From NCBI GenBank assembly GCA_031292675.1, contig JARLGQ010000077.1, positions 1 through 58,076 of the forward strand: a DNA stretch of 58,076 bases, given 5' to 3'. The DNA is from Acidimicrobiales bacterium. Its GTDB lineage: Bacteria; Actinomycetota; Acidimicrobiia; Acidimicrobiales; UBA8190. A program made the position numbers and the translations under genes. Position 1 is the stretch's first letter; every line of letters starts with the position of its first letter. A model generated the notes under the pieces. It saw only the letters and a list, made by a program, of their open reading frames with translations. It was not told the origin of the DNA and did no database searches. Of this stretch, positions 37,004 to 45,657 are shown in pieces.

Positions 37004-37101
37004 GTGCCCCCCTCGGTCGGGCCGGACTGTAGTCCGGCGCGGCCACCTTGACTCGGACGACATCGCGGTCCCCGCGCGGCCCCACGGTCGGTGCCCGGTT
37101 G

Positions 37102-38043
37102 CTAGGAGACCGCGAAGGGGCTCTCCTCGGCACGCAGCCCCTTGATCAGGTTGCCGACGGCACATTGCGCCATGGCGTGTCTGGTCTCGGTCGTCGCCGA
37201 TCCGATGTGGGGGACGATGATCACGTTGGGAGCCTTCAGCAATGGCTCGTCGGGGTGTGGAGGCTCGTCCTCGAGCACGTCCAGGCCGGCGCCGGCGATC
37301 TCTCCGTCCCCCAAGGCCCGCACCAGGGCCGTCTGATCGACGACGCCACCCCGCGAGGCGTTCACGAGGAACGCCGTGGGCTTCATCAGGGCCAATTCCT
37401 CCGCTCCCATGAGGTGCCGGGTCGCAGCATTGAGATCGACGTGGACAGAGACGAAATCGGCTTCTCGCAGTCCTTCGGCCAGTCCGCCGACGCGCTCGAC
37501 ACCGGCGGCACCGGGCACGTCGTCCCGGGAATCGACGTAGCGCACGAGCATCTTCGCGGCCGAAGCCCGGGCCGCCACCGCCTGCCCGATGCGGCCCAAC
37601 CCGACGATGAGGAGGACCTTGCCCGCCAGATCACCTCCCAACGGGTGGTCACTCCACTCTCCGTCGGCGACGGCACGCATCCTCTCGGGAATCCGGCGCG
37701 AGAGCATGGTGATGAGCGCCATGACCAGATCCGCCACCGCGTCGCTGAGCACCGGCGTGATCGTGACCATGACCTGGCGCGCCCGTGCGGCTTCGAGATC
37801 GATGTGGTCGACCCCGACACTCATGGTGCTGATCACACGGAGCTTCGGTGCCGCGGTCATGACCGCCCTGTCGACGGGCACGTGCGAGCTCACCAGGAGC
37901 CCCTCGGCGTCCGACATGGCTGTCTCGAAGGCGTCGTCTGATCTTCCCGCCGGCACGACGGACAGGTCGAAATCACTCAGCTGGTCCAGCAGTGACGGTG
38001 CCAGTGGCACTGCGATCACGGCTCGGGGGCGGGGGCCCGTCAT
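37102..38043 (-). CDS. D-isomer-specific 2-hydroxyacid dehydrogenase
   Basis: LLIVGLGRIGQAVAARA; FVSVHVDLNAATRHLMG; LVNASRGGVVDQTALVRAL; AGLDVLEDEPP; VPHIGSAT. Confidence 0.92.
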   Translation of the reverse strand: MTGPRPRAVIAVPLAPSLLDQLSDFDLSVVPAGRSDDAFETAMSDAEGLLVSSHVPVDRAVMTAAPKLRVISTMSVGVDHIDLEAARARQVMVTITPVLSDAVADLVMALITMLSRRIPERMRAVADGEWSDHPLGGDLAGKVLLIVGLGRIGQAVAARASAAKMLVRYVDSRDDVPGAAGVERVGGLAEGLREADFVSVHVDLNAATRHLMGAEELALMKPTAFLVNASRGGVVDQTALVRALGDGEIAGAGLDVLEDEPPHPDEPLLKAPNVIIVPHIGSATTETRHAMAQCAVGNLIKGLRAEESPFAVS

Positions 38044-38831
38044 TACAGGTAGGCGGACTTCGCTTCCGAACCGGTGCGTGGCCGGACGTGCTCCAGGGCC
38101 AGGCCGGCACCGATCCCCAGCAATCGTGCATCTGACGCCACCTCCACGAACCGGAATCCCTGTTCCAGCCGTTTCACGGCTGTCTCGCTGTTCCCGGCGA
38201 TGCCCGGCACGACGTCATGGCGCCGACACGCATCGAGCACCTTGTCGAGGGCGTCGGTGAAGATCGGCTCGTCGTGGTCCGGCGCCGGAGCGAGGCCCAG
38301 TGTGACGCTGAGGTCCGCCGGCCCCACGTAGACGGCGTCGACACCGGGGACCGACACGATCTCCTCCACCCGGTCGACGGCAATCTTGGTCTCGACCATG
38401 ACGATGCAGGTGACTTCGCCGTTGGCCCGTGTGAAGTAGTCGAATCCCGCGTAGTAATTCGCCCGCAGCGGCCCGTAGCTCCGAATCCCCTGAGGCGCGT
38501 ACCGGCAGGCCGCCACCGCCTCCAGCGCTTCTTCTCGGGAATTCACCATCGGCACGATGACCCCCCACGCCCCGGCATCGAGGCACTTGCCGATGATCCC
38601 CGGCTCGTTCCGGGGGACCCGCGCCAGGGGCACGGTGTCGGTGGAGGAAATGCCCTGGAGCATGGGGACCAGGTGAGAGAAGTCGATCATCCCGTGTTGC
38701 ATGTCGACACACACCCAGTCGAACCCGGCGTGAGCCATGATCTCCGCAGACATCGCACTGGGTACGGTCAGCCATCCACCGAGGGCGGAACCTCGTTGAG
38801 CCCAGATTGCTCGCAACGAGTTCTCGCGCAT
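38043..38831 (-). CDS. HpcH/HpaI aldolase/citrate lyase-family aldolase
   Basis: FDWVCVDMQHGMID; GAWGVIVPMVNS; VETKIAVDRVEEI; VYVGPADLSVTLG; TAATG overlap with downstream gene. Confidence 0.88.
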   Translation of the reverse strand: MRENSLRAIWAQRGSALGGWLTVPSAMSAEIMAHAGFDWVCVDMQHGMIDFSHLVPMLQGISSTDTVPLARVPRNEPGIIGKCLDAGAWGVIVPMVNSREEALEAVAACRYAPQGIRSYGPLRANYYAGFDYFTRANGEVTCIVMVETKIAVDRVEEIVSVPGVDAVYVGPADLSVTLGLAPAPDHDEPIFTDALDKVLDACRRHDVVPGIAGNSETAVKRLEQGFRFVEVASDARLLGIGAGLALEHVRPRTGSEAKSAYL

Positions 38832-38908
38832 TTCGTCCCTCCCGGAATCGCGAGCCGTAAGGCTATGCCAGTTCTCGAGCTCGTCGGCACTCGGACCTGT
38901 CGATCGGG

Positions 38909-39790
38909 TCAGCTCGGCAAGGGGAGACGCGCCCCACGCCCCGTGACCGACGCCGAGGCCCTGTCGACCGCAGCCGACACCGCACCGTGCACCGATTGGC
39001 CATCGGCGAGGCGTGCCGCCAGGGTTCCCACCAGGACATCCCCGGCCCCGGTGGTGTCGACCACGGAGACCGCAGGAGCCGCGATGTGGATGCAGCCTTC
39101 CGAGGTGGCTACCACGGCCCCGTCGGCTCCCATGCTCACCACGACATGGCTCGGACCGTGACCGAGGATCGTGGTGGCCGTCTGCCGCGTGCCCGCGATC
39201 CCCGCCGACGGCAAGCCGACGAATGATGCGGCCTCGTGCTCGTTCACGACGATGGTGTCGATCCGCTCGAGAACCGGGCCCGGCAGGGGGACGAACGGCG
39301 CCGCATTCAACAGGACATGGGTGGCCGGCCCACAACACCCGATCGCTTCCACCACCGCATCGAGCGGGACCTCGAGCTGGGCCACGAGGACGTCGCTCTC
39401 CGAGATCCGATCGGCGACGGCTTCGACGTCGGCGGCGTGCACGAGCCCGTTGGCCCCGGCTGCGATCACCACCGAGTTCTCGCCGTCGGGGGTCACCATG
39501 ACGAAGGCTGAACCGGTGGCGGCTCCGGCCACCTCGGCGACGAGGGACACGTCGACGCCGCGCGCCGCCAGATCGTCGCGTTGGACCATTCCAGCCGGAT
39601 CCGCTCCCACCCGTCCCAGCAGGGTGACCGTGGCGCCGCTGGCTGCTGCCGCGACCGCCTGGTTCGCCCCTTTCCCCCCCGGACGAGTCAGCAGTGCGGC
39701 GCCGCTCACCGTCTCTCCGGCTCGGGGGCGGCGGTCGACGAAGAACACGTGGTCCTCGTTGATCGAGCCGACCACGAAGACGCTGCCCAC
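38909..39790 (-). CDS. PfkB-family carbohydrate kinase (ribokinase-like)
   Basis: VGSINEDHVFFVDRRPRAGETV; RPGGKGANQAVAAAASGATVTLLGRVG; VVDTTGAGDVLVGTLAARL. Confidence 0.88.
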   Translation of the reverse strand: MGSVFVVGSINEDHVFFVDRRPRAGETVSGAALLTRPGGKGANQAVAAAASGATVTLLGRVGADPAGMVQRDDLAARGVDVSLVAEVAGAATGSAFVMVTPDGENSVVIAAGANGLVHAADVEAVADRISESDVLVAQLEVPLDAVVEAIGCCGPATHVLLNAAPFVPLPGPVLERIDTIVVNEHEAASFVGLPSAGIAGTRQTATTILGHGPSHVVVSMGADGAVVATSEGCIHIAAPAVSVVDTTGAGDVLVGTLAARLADGQSVHGAVSAAVDRASASVTGRGARLPLPS

Positions 39791-40026
39791 CTGTCATTCA
39801 TACCGTCGCGCCACGGCGCCGAGAATCATCCCGTGCCCTTGCAGCGTCTGGGGAAACAGAATCGACTGGGGAGAAAGTGACAAGAGTGGATTGAGTGGTG
39901 AAAGTCAAGATCGAGCCCGAAGGCGCGCGCCGGGACGTCGGCCGGAACCCGCCGCGCCCAGCCGACGTCCCGTCTGATCCACGTAACATCCCGATCTTGC
40001 GTCGGACCTCCTGGGCTTCTGTGGCG

Positions 40027-41232
40027 ATGGCCAAGCTGAGCACCAAGGTCCTCCTGGCATCGGCCATGCTCGCCGTCGGCGTCACGATCCTTCCGGCTGT
40101 GGCCGGCGCCGATCCGGGCCCGTCGCCCTCACCCTCGACGAGCACGAGTTCCTCGAGCACGAGTTCCTCGAGCACGACTTCCTCGAGCACGACTTCCTCG
40201 AGCACGACTTCCTCGACCACGATCTCCTCGACCACGACGACGACGGCGCCCGTCCCCGTCACCCTGACCCCGGCTCAGGTACAGCAGATGTCGGCGCTTC
40301 AGCTCCAGATCACCCAGACCGGAGCGTTGCTGGACCAGTTGGCGCAGACCTACGAGACCGACTCCACGCAGCTCGGCACGCTGCAACAGCAGGAGTCCAC
40401 GACACGGGCCGCCGTCGTGGCGATTCGAGCGAAGCTCGATGCGGCCCGCCTGCGCCTGCGGGCTGATGCGCTGATCGCGTACATGGGAGACGTCCCGTTG
40501 ACCCAGGGCACCACCTTGCCCATGTCCCGCTCCAACGCCGCCGCCCTGACGAGCGAATACGAACAGGACTCGATCGCCGACACCTCCGCGGTGGCATCGG
40601 CATACGAGGCGGACGCACGCAGCCTCTCCGACGCCGATGCGTCACTGCTGGACACCGAGAGCCGGGTCCAGGCCGAGCTCACCCAGATCGGCAACGCCCG
40701 TCAGGCGGCCGTGGCCGCGGCATCGACCCAACAAGCGTCCCTGGCCGCGGTGAGCGGAGCGAGCGTCGTGAGTGGCCCCGCCTATCTTGCCGCCCAGTCC
40801 GCCGGGAGGACCGCAGTGGTGGCCGACAAGAGCGCCACCCCTCTTCCGCCTGCGCTCGCCACCGCCATCTGGGCGGCGGCATCGCAAGTCGGTGTCCCCT
40901 ATGTCTGGGGAGGCGAGACGCCGCTGCCCGGGCCCGGAGCGGGCTTCGACTGTTCGGGGCTCGTGCAGTGGGCGTACGGCCAAGCCGGCATCTCCCTGCC
41001 CCGCACGGCGGAGGAGCAGTACGCGGCCACCACGCCCGTGGCCCTCGATCAGGTCCAGCCGGGAGACCTGGCCTTCTTCAGCGACGGGACCACCTCGGTG
41101 CAGCACGTGGCCATCTACGTGGGCACCGGGATCGTGCTCCAGGCCCCGAGCACGGGGTCCGTCGTCAGCTATGCGCCTCTGTGGACCACCGACCTCGTGG
41201 GCTTCGGCGTTCCCACCATCCCGACGAGCTGA
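40027..41232 (+). CDS. Secreted NlpC/P60 endopeptidase with Ser/Thr-rich linker and coiled-coil
   Basis: Signal VLLASAMLAVGVTILPAVAGA; GAGFDCSGLVQWAYGQAGISLPRTAEEQY; VQHVAIYVG. Confidence 0.88.
   Translation: MAKLSTKVLLASAMLAVGVTILPAVAGADPGPSPSPSTSTSSSSTSSSSTTSSSTTSSSTTSSTTISSTTTTTAPVPVTLTPAQVQQMSALQLQITQTGALLDQLAQTYETDSTQLGTLQQQESTTRAAVVAIRAKLDAARLRLRADALIAYMGDVPLTQGTTLPMSRSNAAALTSEYEQDSIADTSAVASAYEADARSLSDADASLLDTESRVQAELTQIGNARQAAVAAASTQQASLAAVSGASVVSGPAYLAAQSAGRTAVVADKSATPLPPALATAIWAAASQVGVPYVWGGETPLPGPGAGFDCSGLVQWAYGQAGISLPRTAEEQYAATTPVALDQVQPGDLAFFSDGTTSVQHVAIYVGTGIVLQAPSTGSVVSYAPLWTTDLVGFGVPTIPTS
40135..40239 (+). repeat. 15-bp tandem repeats encoding Ser/Thr-rich linker
   Basis: cgagcacgagttcct / cgagcacgacttcct units, ~7 copies. 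Confidence 0.85.
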
Positions 41233-41238
41233 CGGCCC

Positions 41239-44200
41239 GTGCGTCCCGAGGACTCGATCCGTGTCGGTCGGATCACCCGGGTCCTGAACGAGTTCGTCCG
41301 CCCCCGGCGCCGGGGCCCGACGGTCTCCCTGGACGTCGCCGCGTACCACGTGCACGGCGAACCGGTCCCCGCCGAAGACGCCTTCGGAGCCGACTACAGG
41401 CCCTTCCCGGTGGGTGGGCCGTGGGGACCCGCCTGGGACACCACATGGTTCCGCCTCCGGGGAACCGTTCCCGTCGAGTGGGCCGGGCGCGAGGTGGCCC
41501 TGGGCTTCGGCATCGGGGGGGCCGGCTCCACGGGGTTCGGGGCCGAAGCCCTCGTGTGGCAGGACGGCCGGCCGCGCCAGGGCCTGTCGCCGAACCACAG
41601 GGAGTACGTGCTCACCACGAGCGCCGAGGGCGGCGAGGATGTCGAGCTCTTCGTGGAGGCGGCAGCCAATCCACCGTGCCCTTTCGGTGCCAACCCCTGG
41701 CCGATGCTGCTTCCCGAGCCCGACGGCGATCCCCTCTTCACCCTCGACCGGGCCGACCTTCATGTGCGAGACCCCGAGTTCGAGGAGTTCTGGCACGACT
41801 TCCGGGTGCTCGTCGAGCTGCTGGCAGGACTCCCCGAAGGGGAGCGGCATTCCGCGCGACTCGTCGCCGGCCTCGAGCGGGCCTGCAACATGCTCGAGCT
41901 CCCCGACATCTCGGGAAGCTGGCGTCGGGCATGGCCGGTGCTCAGGGAGCTCCTGGCGCAACGGCCCGCGCCGGGGACTCACACGGTCAGCGTCGTGGGC
42001 CACGCCCATCTGGACACCGCGTGGCTCTGGCCCCTGCGCGAGACCATCCGCAAGTGTGCCCGCACATTCAGCACGGTGCTCGCGCTCATGGAGCGATATC
42101 CCGAATACCGGTTCGCGGTCTCCCAGGCCCAACACCTCGCCTGGATGCGCGACCACTATCCCGCGCTCTGGGAGCGCATGAAGGTCCGTATCGCCGAAGG
42201 CCGCGTCGAGCCCACCGGGAGCATGTGGGTCGAAGCCGACTGCAACATTCCTTCGGGGGAGTCGCTGGTTCGCCAGATCGTCTACGGCAAGCGCTTCTAT
42301 ATGGAGGAATTCGGGATCGAGACCAATGACGTGTGGTTGCCCGACGTCTTCGGCTATTCGGCCGCCCTGCCCCAGATCATGCAGAAGAGCGGCATCAGGT
42401 GGTTCCTCACCCAGAAGCTCTCCTGGAACCAGTACAACGTCCTTCCCCACCACAGCTTCTTGTGGGAGGGCATCGACGGTTCCCGGGTCTTCACCCACTT
42501 CCCGCCCGCCGACACCTACAGCGGGAACATGGGCGTCCGCGAGCTCCGGTGGGGTGTCGAGAATTTCAAGGACCACGATCGGGCCACGCGTTCGCTCTAT
42601 CTCTTCGGCTGGGGTGGCGGGGGCGGGGGCCCGACCAGCGAGATGATCGAGTCCGCCCGCCGCCTCGCCCATGTCGACGGCATGCCGCGCCTCGAGATGC
42701 AAGGCCCTCGTCAGTTCTTCACCGAGGCGGAGTCCGACATCCACGACCCGGCCGTCTGGGCCGGCGAGCTCTATCTGGAGCTCCATCGCGGGACCTACAC
42801 CAGCCAGGCCGCCACCAAGCTCGGCAACCGTCGCGCCGAATTCGCCCTGCGGGAGGCGGAGCTGTGGAGCTCGCTGGTTCCGGGACCGCACTACCCGGGA
42901 AGGGCGCTCGAGGACCTTTGGAAGACACTCCTCCTCCACCAATTCCACGACATCATTCCGGGGTCGGGGATTCATTGGATCTACGACGACACCGCCCGCG
43001 ATCACGCCCATGTCCTGAATGCCGCCGAACTCCTCACCGAGGACGCGCTGGCACGGCACCTCCGGGCCGTCGACAGCTCGGGCAAGGACCATCCGGTCGT
43101 GGTCTTCAATGCGCTGTCGCACCCCCGGACAGAACTGGTCACGGTGGACGCGCCCGACCACGTCACGGCGGCGCTGAGCACATCGGGGCAAGCCGGACCG
43201 GTCCAGCGGGACGCCGAGGGCCTGGCCATGTTCGAGGCGACCGTGCCCCCCTGCGGCTACCGCGTCTACGACCTGGTGTCCGCCGATCGGGCCACCGCCG
43301 ACCTGGCCACCGCCACGGGGGCCTCGGCCGGTCCGGGCCACCTCGAGAACGAGCACCTCCGAATCGAGCTCGACGAGCAGGGACTGCTGTCCTCGATCTT
43401 CGACAAGTCCGCGGCGCGCCAGGTCCTTGCCCCCGGGTGCCGGGGCAACCGCTTCCAGCTCCACCCGGACTACCCCAACTTCTTCGACGCCTGGGACATC
43501 GACCGCTTCTCCTTCGACCAGGTGGTCGAGCTCGATGCCGTGGAGTCGGTGGACGTGGTGGAGCAGGGCCCGCTACGAGCGGGCATCCGGGTCGTCCGCA
43601 GGTTCGGAGACTCGCTCATCGTCCAGGTGATCCGACTGGCGGCCCGGTCACGCTCCCTCGACTTCGCCACCGAGGTGGACTGGCAGGAGACGAACCGACT
43701 CCTGAAGGTCGCCTTCCCCGTCGACGTTCGAAGCCTCCGGGCCACCTATGAGATCCAGTACGGGCACGTGGAACGGCCCACCCATTCCAACACGAGTTGG
43801 GACGTGGCCCGGTTCGAGGTCTGCGCGCACAAGTGGGCCGACCTCTCCGAGCCCGGGTACGGGGTGGCTCTGCTCAACGACTCCAAGTACGGCTACGACA
43901 TCGCCGGGAACGTCATTCGTCTGTCGCTCCTGCGCGCCCCGACGTGGCCCGACCCGGTGGCCGACCGCGGTCACCACCGTTTCACGTACCGCCTTCTCCC
44001 CCACGCCGGGGACCTGCGGGAGGCCGGGGTCGTCGACGCCGGGTACGACCTGAACGTCCCGCTCCGGGTCATACACGCTCCCCCGCACCCCGGGCCGATG
44101 GGCGACGTCGCCTCGATGCTCTCGGTCGACGCTCCCAACGTCGTGGTCGAGGTGGCCAAGCGGTCCGACGACGACCCGGATGCGCTGGTGGTCCGGATGT

Positions 44201-44376
44201 ACGAGGCCTGGGGGCGCAGGGGCCCCGTCACCGTGCGCGCCCCGTGGAACGTCCGACGTGCGTCGTTGACCGACCTGCTGGAACGGGAGATCGAGGAGGT
44301 GCCCACGAGCGCCGGTCAGGTCACGCTCGAGATGCGCCCTTTCCAGATCGTGACGCTCAAGCTCGAGCAGCCCTGA
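41239..44376 (+). CDS. Alpha-mannosidase (GH38)
   Basis: VVGHAHLDTAWLWPLRETIRKCARTFS; GSMWVEADCNIPSGESLVRQ; VWLPDVFGYSAALPQIM; HQFHDIIPGSGI. Confidence 0.92.
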   Translation: MRPEDSIRVGRITRVLNEFVRPRRRGPTVSLDVAAYHVHGEPVPAEDAFGADYRPFPVGGPWGPAWDTTWFRLRGTVPVEWAGREVALGFGIGGAGSTGFGAEALVWQDGRPRQGLSPNHREYVLTTSAEGGEDVELFVEAAANPPCPFGANPWPMLLPEPDGDPLFTLDRADLHVRDPEFEEFWHDFRVLVELLAGLPEGERHSARLVAGLERACNMLELPDISGSWRRAWPVLRELLAQRPAPGTHTVSVVGHAHLDTAWLWPLRETIRKCARTFSTVLALMERYPEYRFAVSQAQHLAWMRDHYPALWERMKVRIAEGRVEPTGSMWVEADCNIPSGESLVRQIVYGKRFYMEEFGIETNDVWLPDVFGYSAALPQIMQKSGIRWFLTQKLSWNQYNVLPHHSFLWEGIDGSRVFTHFPPADTYSGNMGVRELRWGVENFKDHDRATRSLYLFGWGGGGGGPTSEMIESARRLAHVDGMPRLEMQGPRQFFTEAESDIHDPAVWAGELYLELHRGTYTSQAATKLGNRRAEFALREAELWSSLVPGPHYPGRALEDLWKTLLLHQFHDIIPGSGIHWIYDDTARDHAHVLNAAELLTEDALARHLRAVDSSGKDHPVVVFNALSHPRTELVTVDAPDHVTAALSTSGQAGPVQRDAEGLAMFEATVPPCGYRVYDLVSADRATADLATATGASAGPGHLENEHLRIELDEQGLLSSIFDKSAARQVLAPGCRGNRFQLHPDYPNFFDAWDIDRFSFDQVVELDAVESVDVVEQGPLRAGIRVVRRFGDSLIVQVIRLAARSRSLDFATEVDWQETNRLLKVAFPVDVRSLRATYEIQYGHVERPTHSNTSWDVARFEVCAHKWADLSEPGYGVALLNDSKYGYDIAGNVIRLSLLRAPTWPDPVADRGHHRFTYRLLPHAGDLREAGVVDAGYDLNVPLRVIHAPPHPGPMGDVASMLSVDAPNVVVEVAKRSDDDPDALVVRMYEAWGRRGPVTVRAPWNVRRASLTDLLEREIEEVPTSAGQVTLEMRPFQIVTLKLEQP

Positions 44377-45358
44377 GACCAGGACCCGGCACCCGGTCCC
44401 GCCCCACCTCGACGCCCTGGGGCGACGGGTCCCGCGGTGCCGCACCATCACCGGGGATCCACAGTGGCTCGGTGCTCTCCGGTTGCAGGCTCGGGGCGCG
44501 CAGCCGGCCCGGGCGGCCGAGGTAGTAACCCTGGCCGAAGCGACATCCAAGGCCACGAAGCGTCTTGAACTCGGCCTCGGTCTCGATGCCTTCCGCCACG
44601 ATGGCGGCGTTGTACGCATCGAGCCCGAAGGTCAGCATGGCCGATCCGAGGGCCCGACGCGCCGGATCACCGTCGATGCCCCGGGTCAGCGCCACGTCGA
44701 GCTTGATGATGTCGGGGCGGAGCTTGAGGATGTGGCGGAAGCTGGAGAATCCGGCACCGGCGTCGTCGACGGCGAGCCGGACTCCGTCGGACCGCAGCCT
44801 GTTGACGGTCGTCTCCAGCAACTCGTAGTCGTCGACGCTCTCGTGTTCGGTCAACTCGAGGACGACACGCTCCGCGGGTGCATCCGCCAAGGCGTCGCGG
44901 AACTCAGGCGACATCATCGTGTCAGGCGACGCGTTGAGCGACAGGTACAGACCCGAGGGGAGCCGGCTCAATTGACTGAGCGCGGAACGGAGGGCTGCCA
45001 TCTCGAGCTCGACGCCCAGGCCGACCTCCCGGGCTTCGGCGAACCAGACGTCGGGTGAACGGATCGGAGCCATCTCGAAACGTGTGAGGGCTTCAGCGCC
45101 CACGACCCCGCCCGACCCCAGCTCGACGATGGGCTGGAAGACGCTCTCGAATCCCTGGTTGGCGAGGGTGACGCGGATCACCTTCTGCCGGTGCTCCACG
45201 ATGCGGGCCGCCTCCGCCTCCTGGCGCTCGGTGGCCCGGACAGGGGAGCTCCAACGCTCGGACCTGGCCTTGCCCCGCCCGCGGGCCCGTGAGAGCTTCC
45301 CTTTCTTCCCGAGGAAGAGGTCACCACCACTCAGTGCCGAGGACGACGCCATAGTCAA
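44357..45358 (-). CDS. EAL-domain (c-di-GMP phosphodiesterase-type) protein
   Basis: FQPIVELGSGGVVGAEALTRF; LSLNASPDT; VLELTEHE; VDDAGAGFSSF; IIKLDVALTRG; VAEGIET; GQGYYLGRP. Confidence 0.88.
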   Translation of the reverse strand: MTMASSSALSGGDLFLGKKGKLSRARGRGKARSERWSSPVRATERQEAEAARIVEHRQKVIRVTLANQGFESVFQPIVELGSGGVVGAEALTRFEMAPIRSPDVWFAEAREVGLGVELEMAALRSALSQLSRLPSGLYLSLNASPDTMMSPEFRDALADAPAERVVLELTEHESVDDYELLETTVNRLRSDGVRLAVDDAGAGFSSFRHILKLRPDIIKLDVALTRGIDGDPARRALGSAMLTFGLDAYNAAIVAEGIETEAEFKTLRGLGCRFGQGYYLGRPGRLRAPSLQPESTEPLWIPGDGAAPRDPSPQGVEVGRDRVPGPGLRAARA

Positions 45359-45657
45359 CCTGCTCGCAATTCGGCCGCGATTGCCCGGTCGCCCTCAGAA
45401 CGACGAACGGCGTTCCCGGGGACGACCCCTGGTGAGATGTCGGCTCCGGTTGTCGCCCCCTTGAGGGAAGCCGGACAATCCCCGGGGCCCCTCCCCGAAG
45501 AGCCGGGACCGGGCGCCGGGTCCGTTCCCGGCCCCCTGGACCGGGACGGCGGGGCGCATCCGCCCTCCCCGGCAGCCTCCGAACCGGGTCCAACCAGGGG
45601 GTTCAGAAGCGGCCGCGGCGGGCCGATGCCTCAATTGCCGGTGTCGGGAAGGGGCCC

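Noticed and set aside
38832-39797. N-terminal extension of the 584-aa frame upstream of the HpcH/HpaI aldolase
   Set aside because: Overlaps the ribokinase gene in another frame; MRENSLRAIW at 38831 gives a normal-sized aldolase.
40642-43464. 940-aa minus-strand ORF antisense to NlpC/P60 and GH38 genes
   Set aside because: Long antisense open frames are expected in high-GC DNA; the plus strand carries unmistakable GH38 and NlpC/P60 motifs and the antisense translation shows no family motif.
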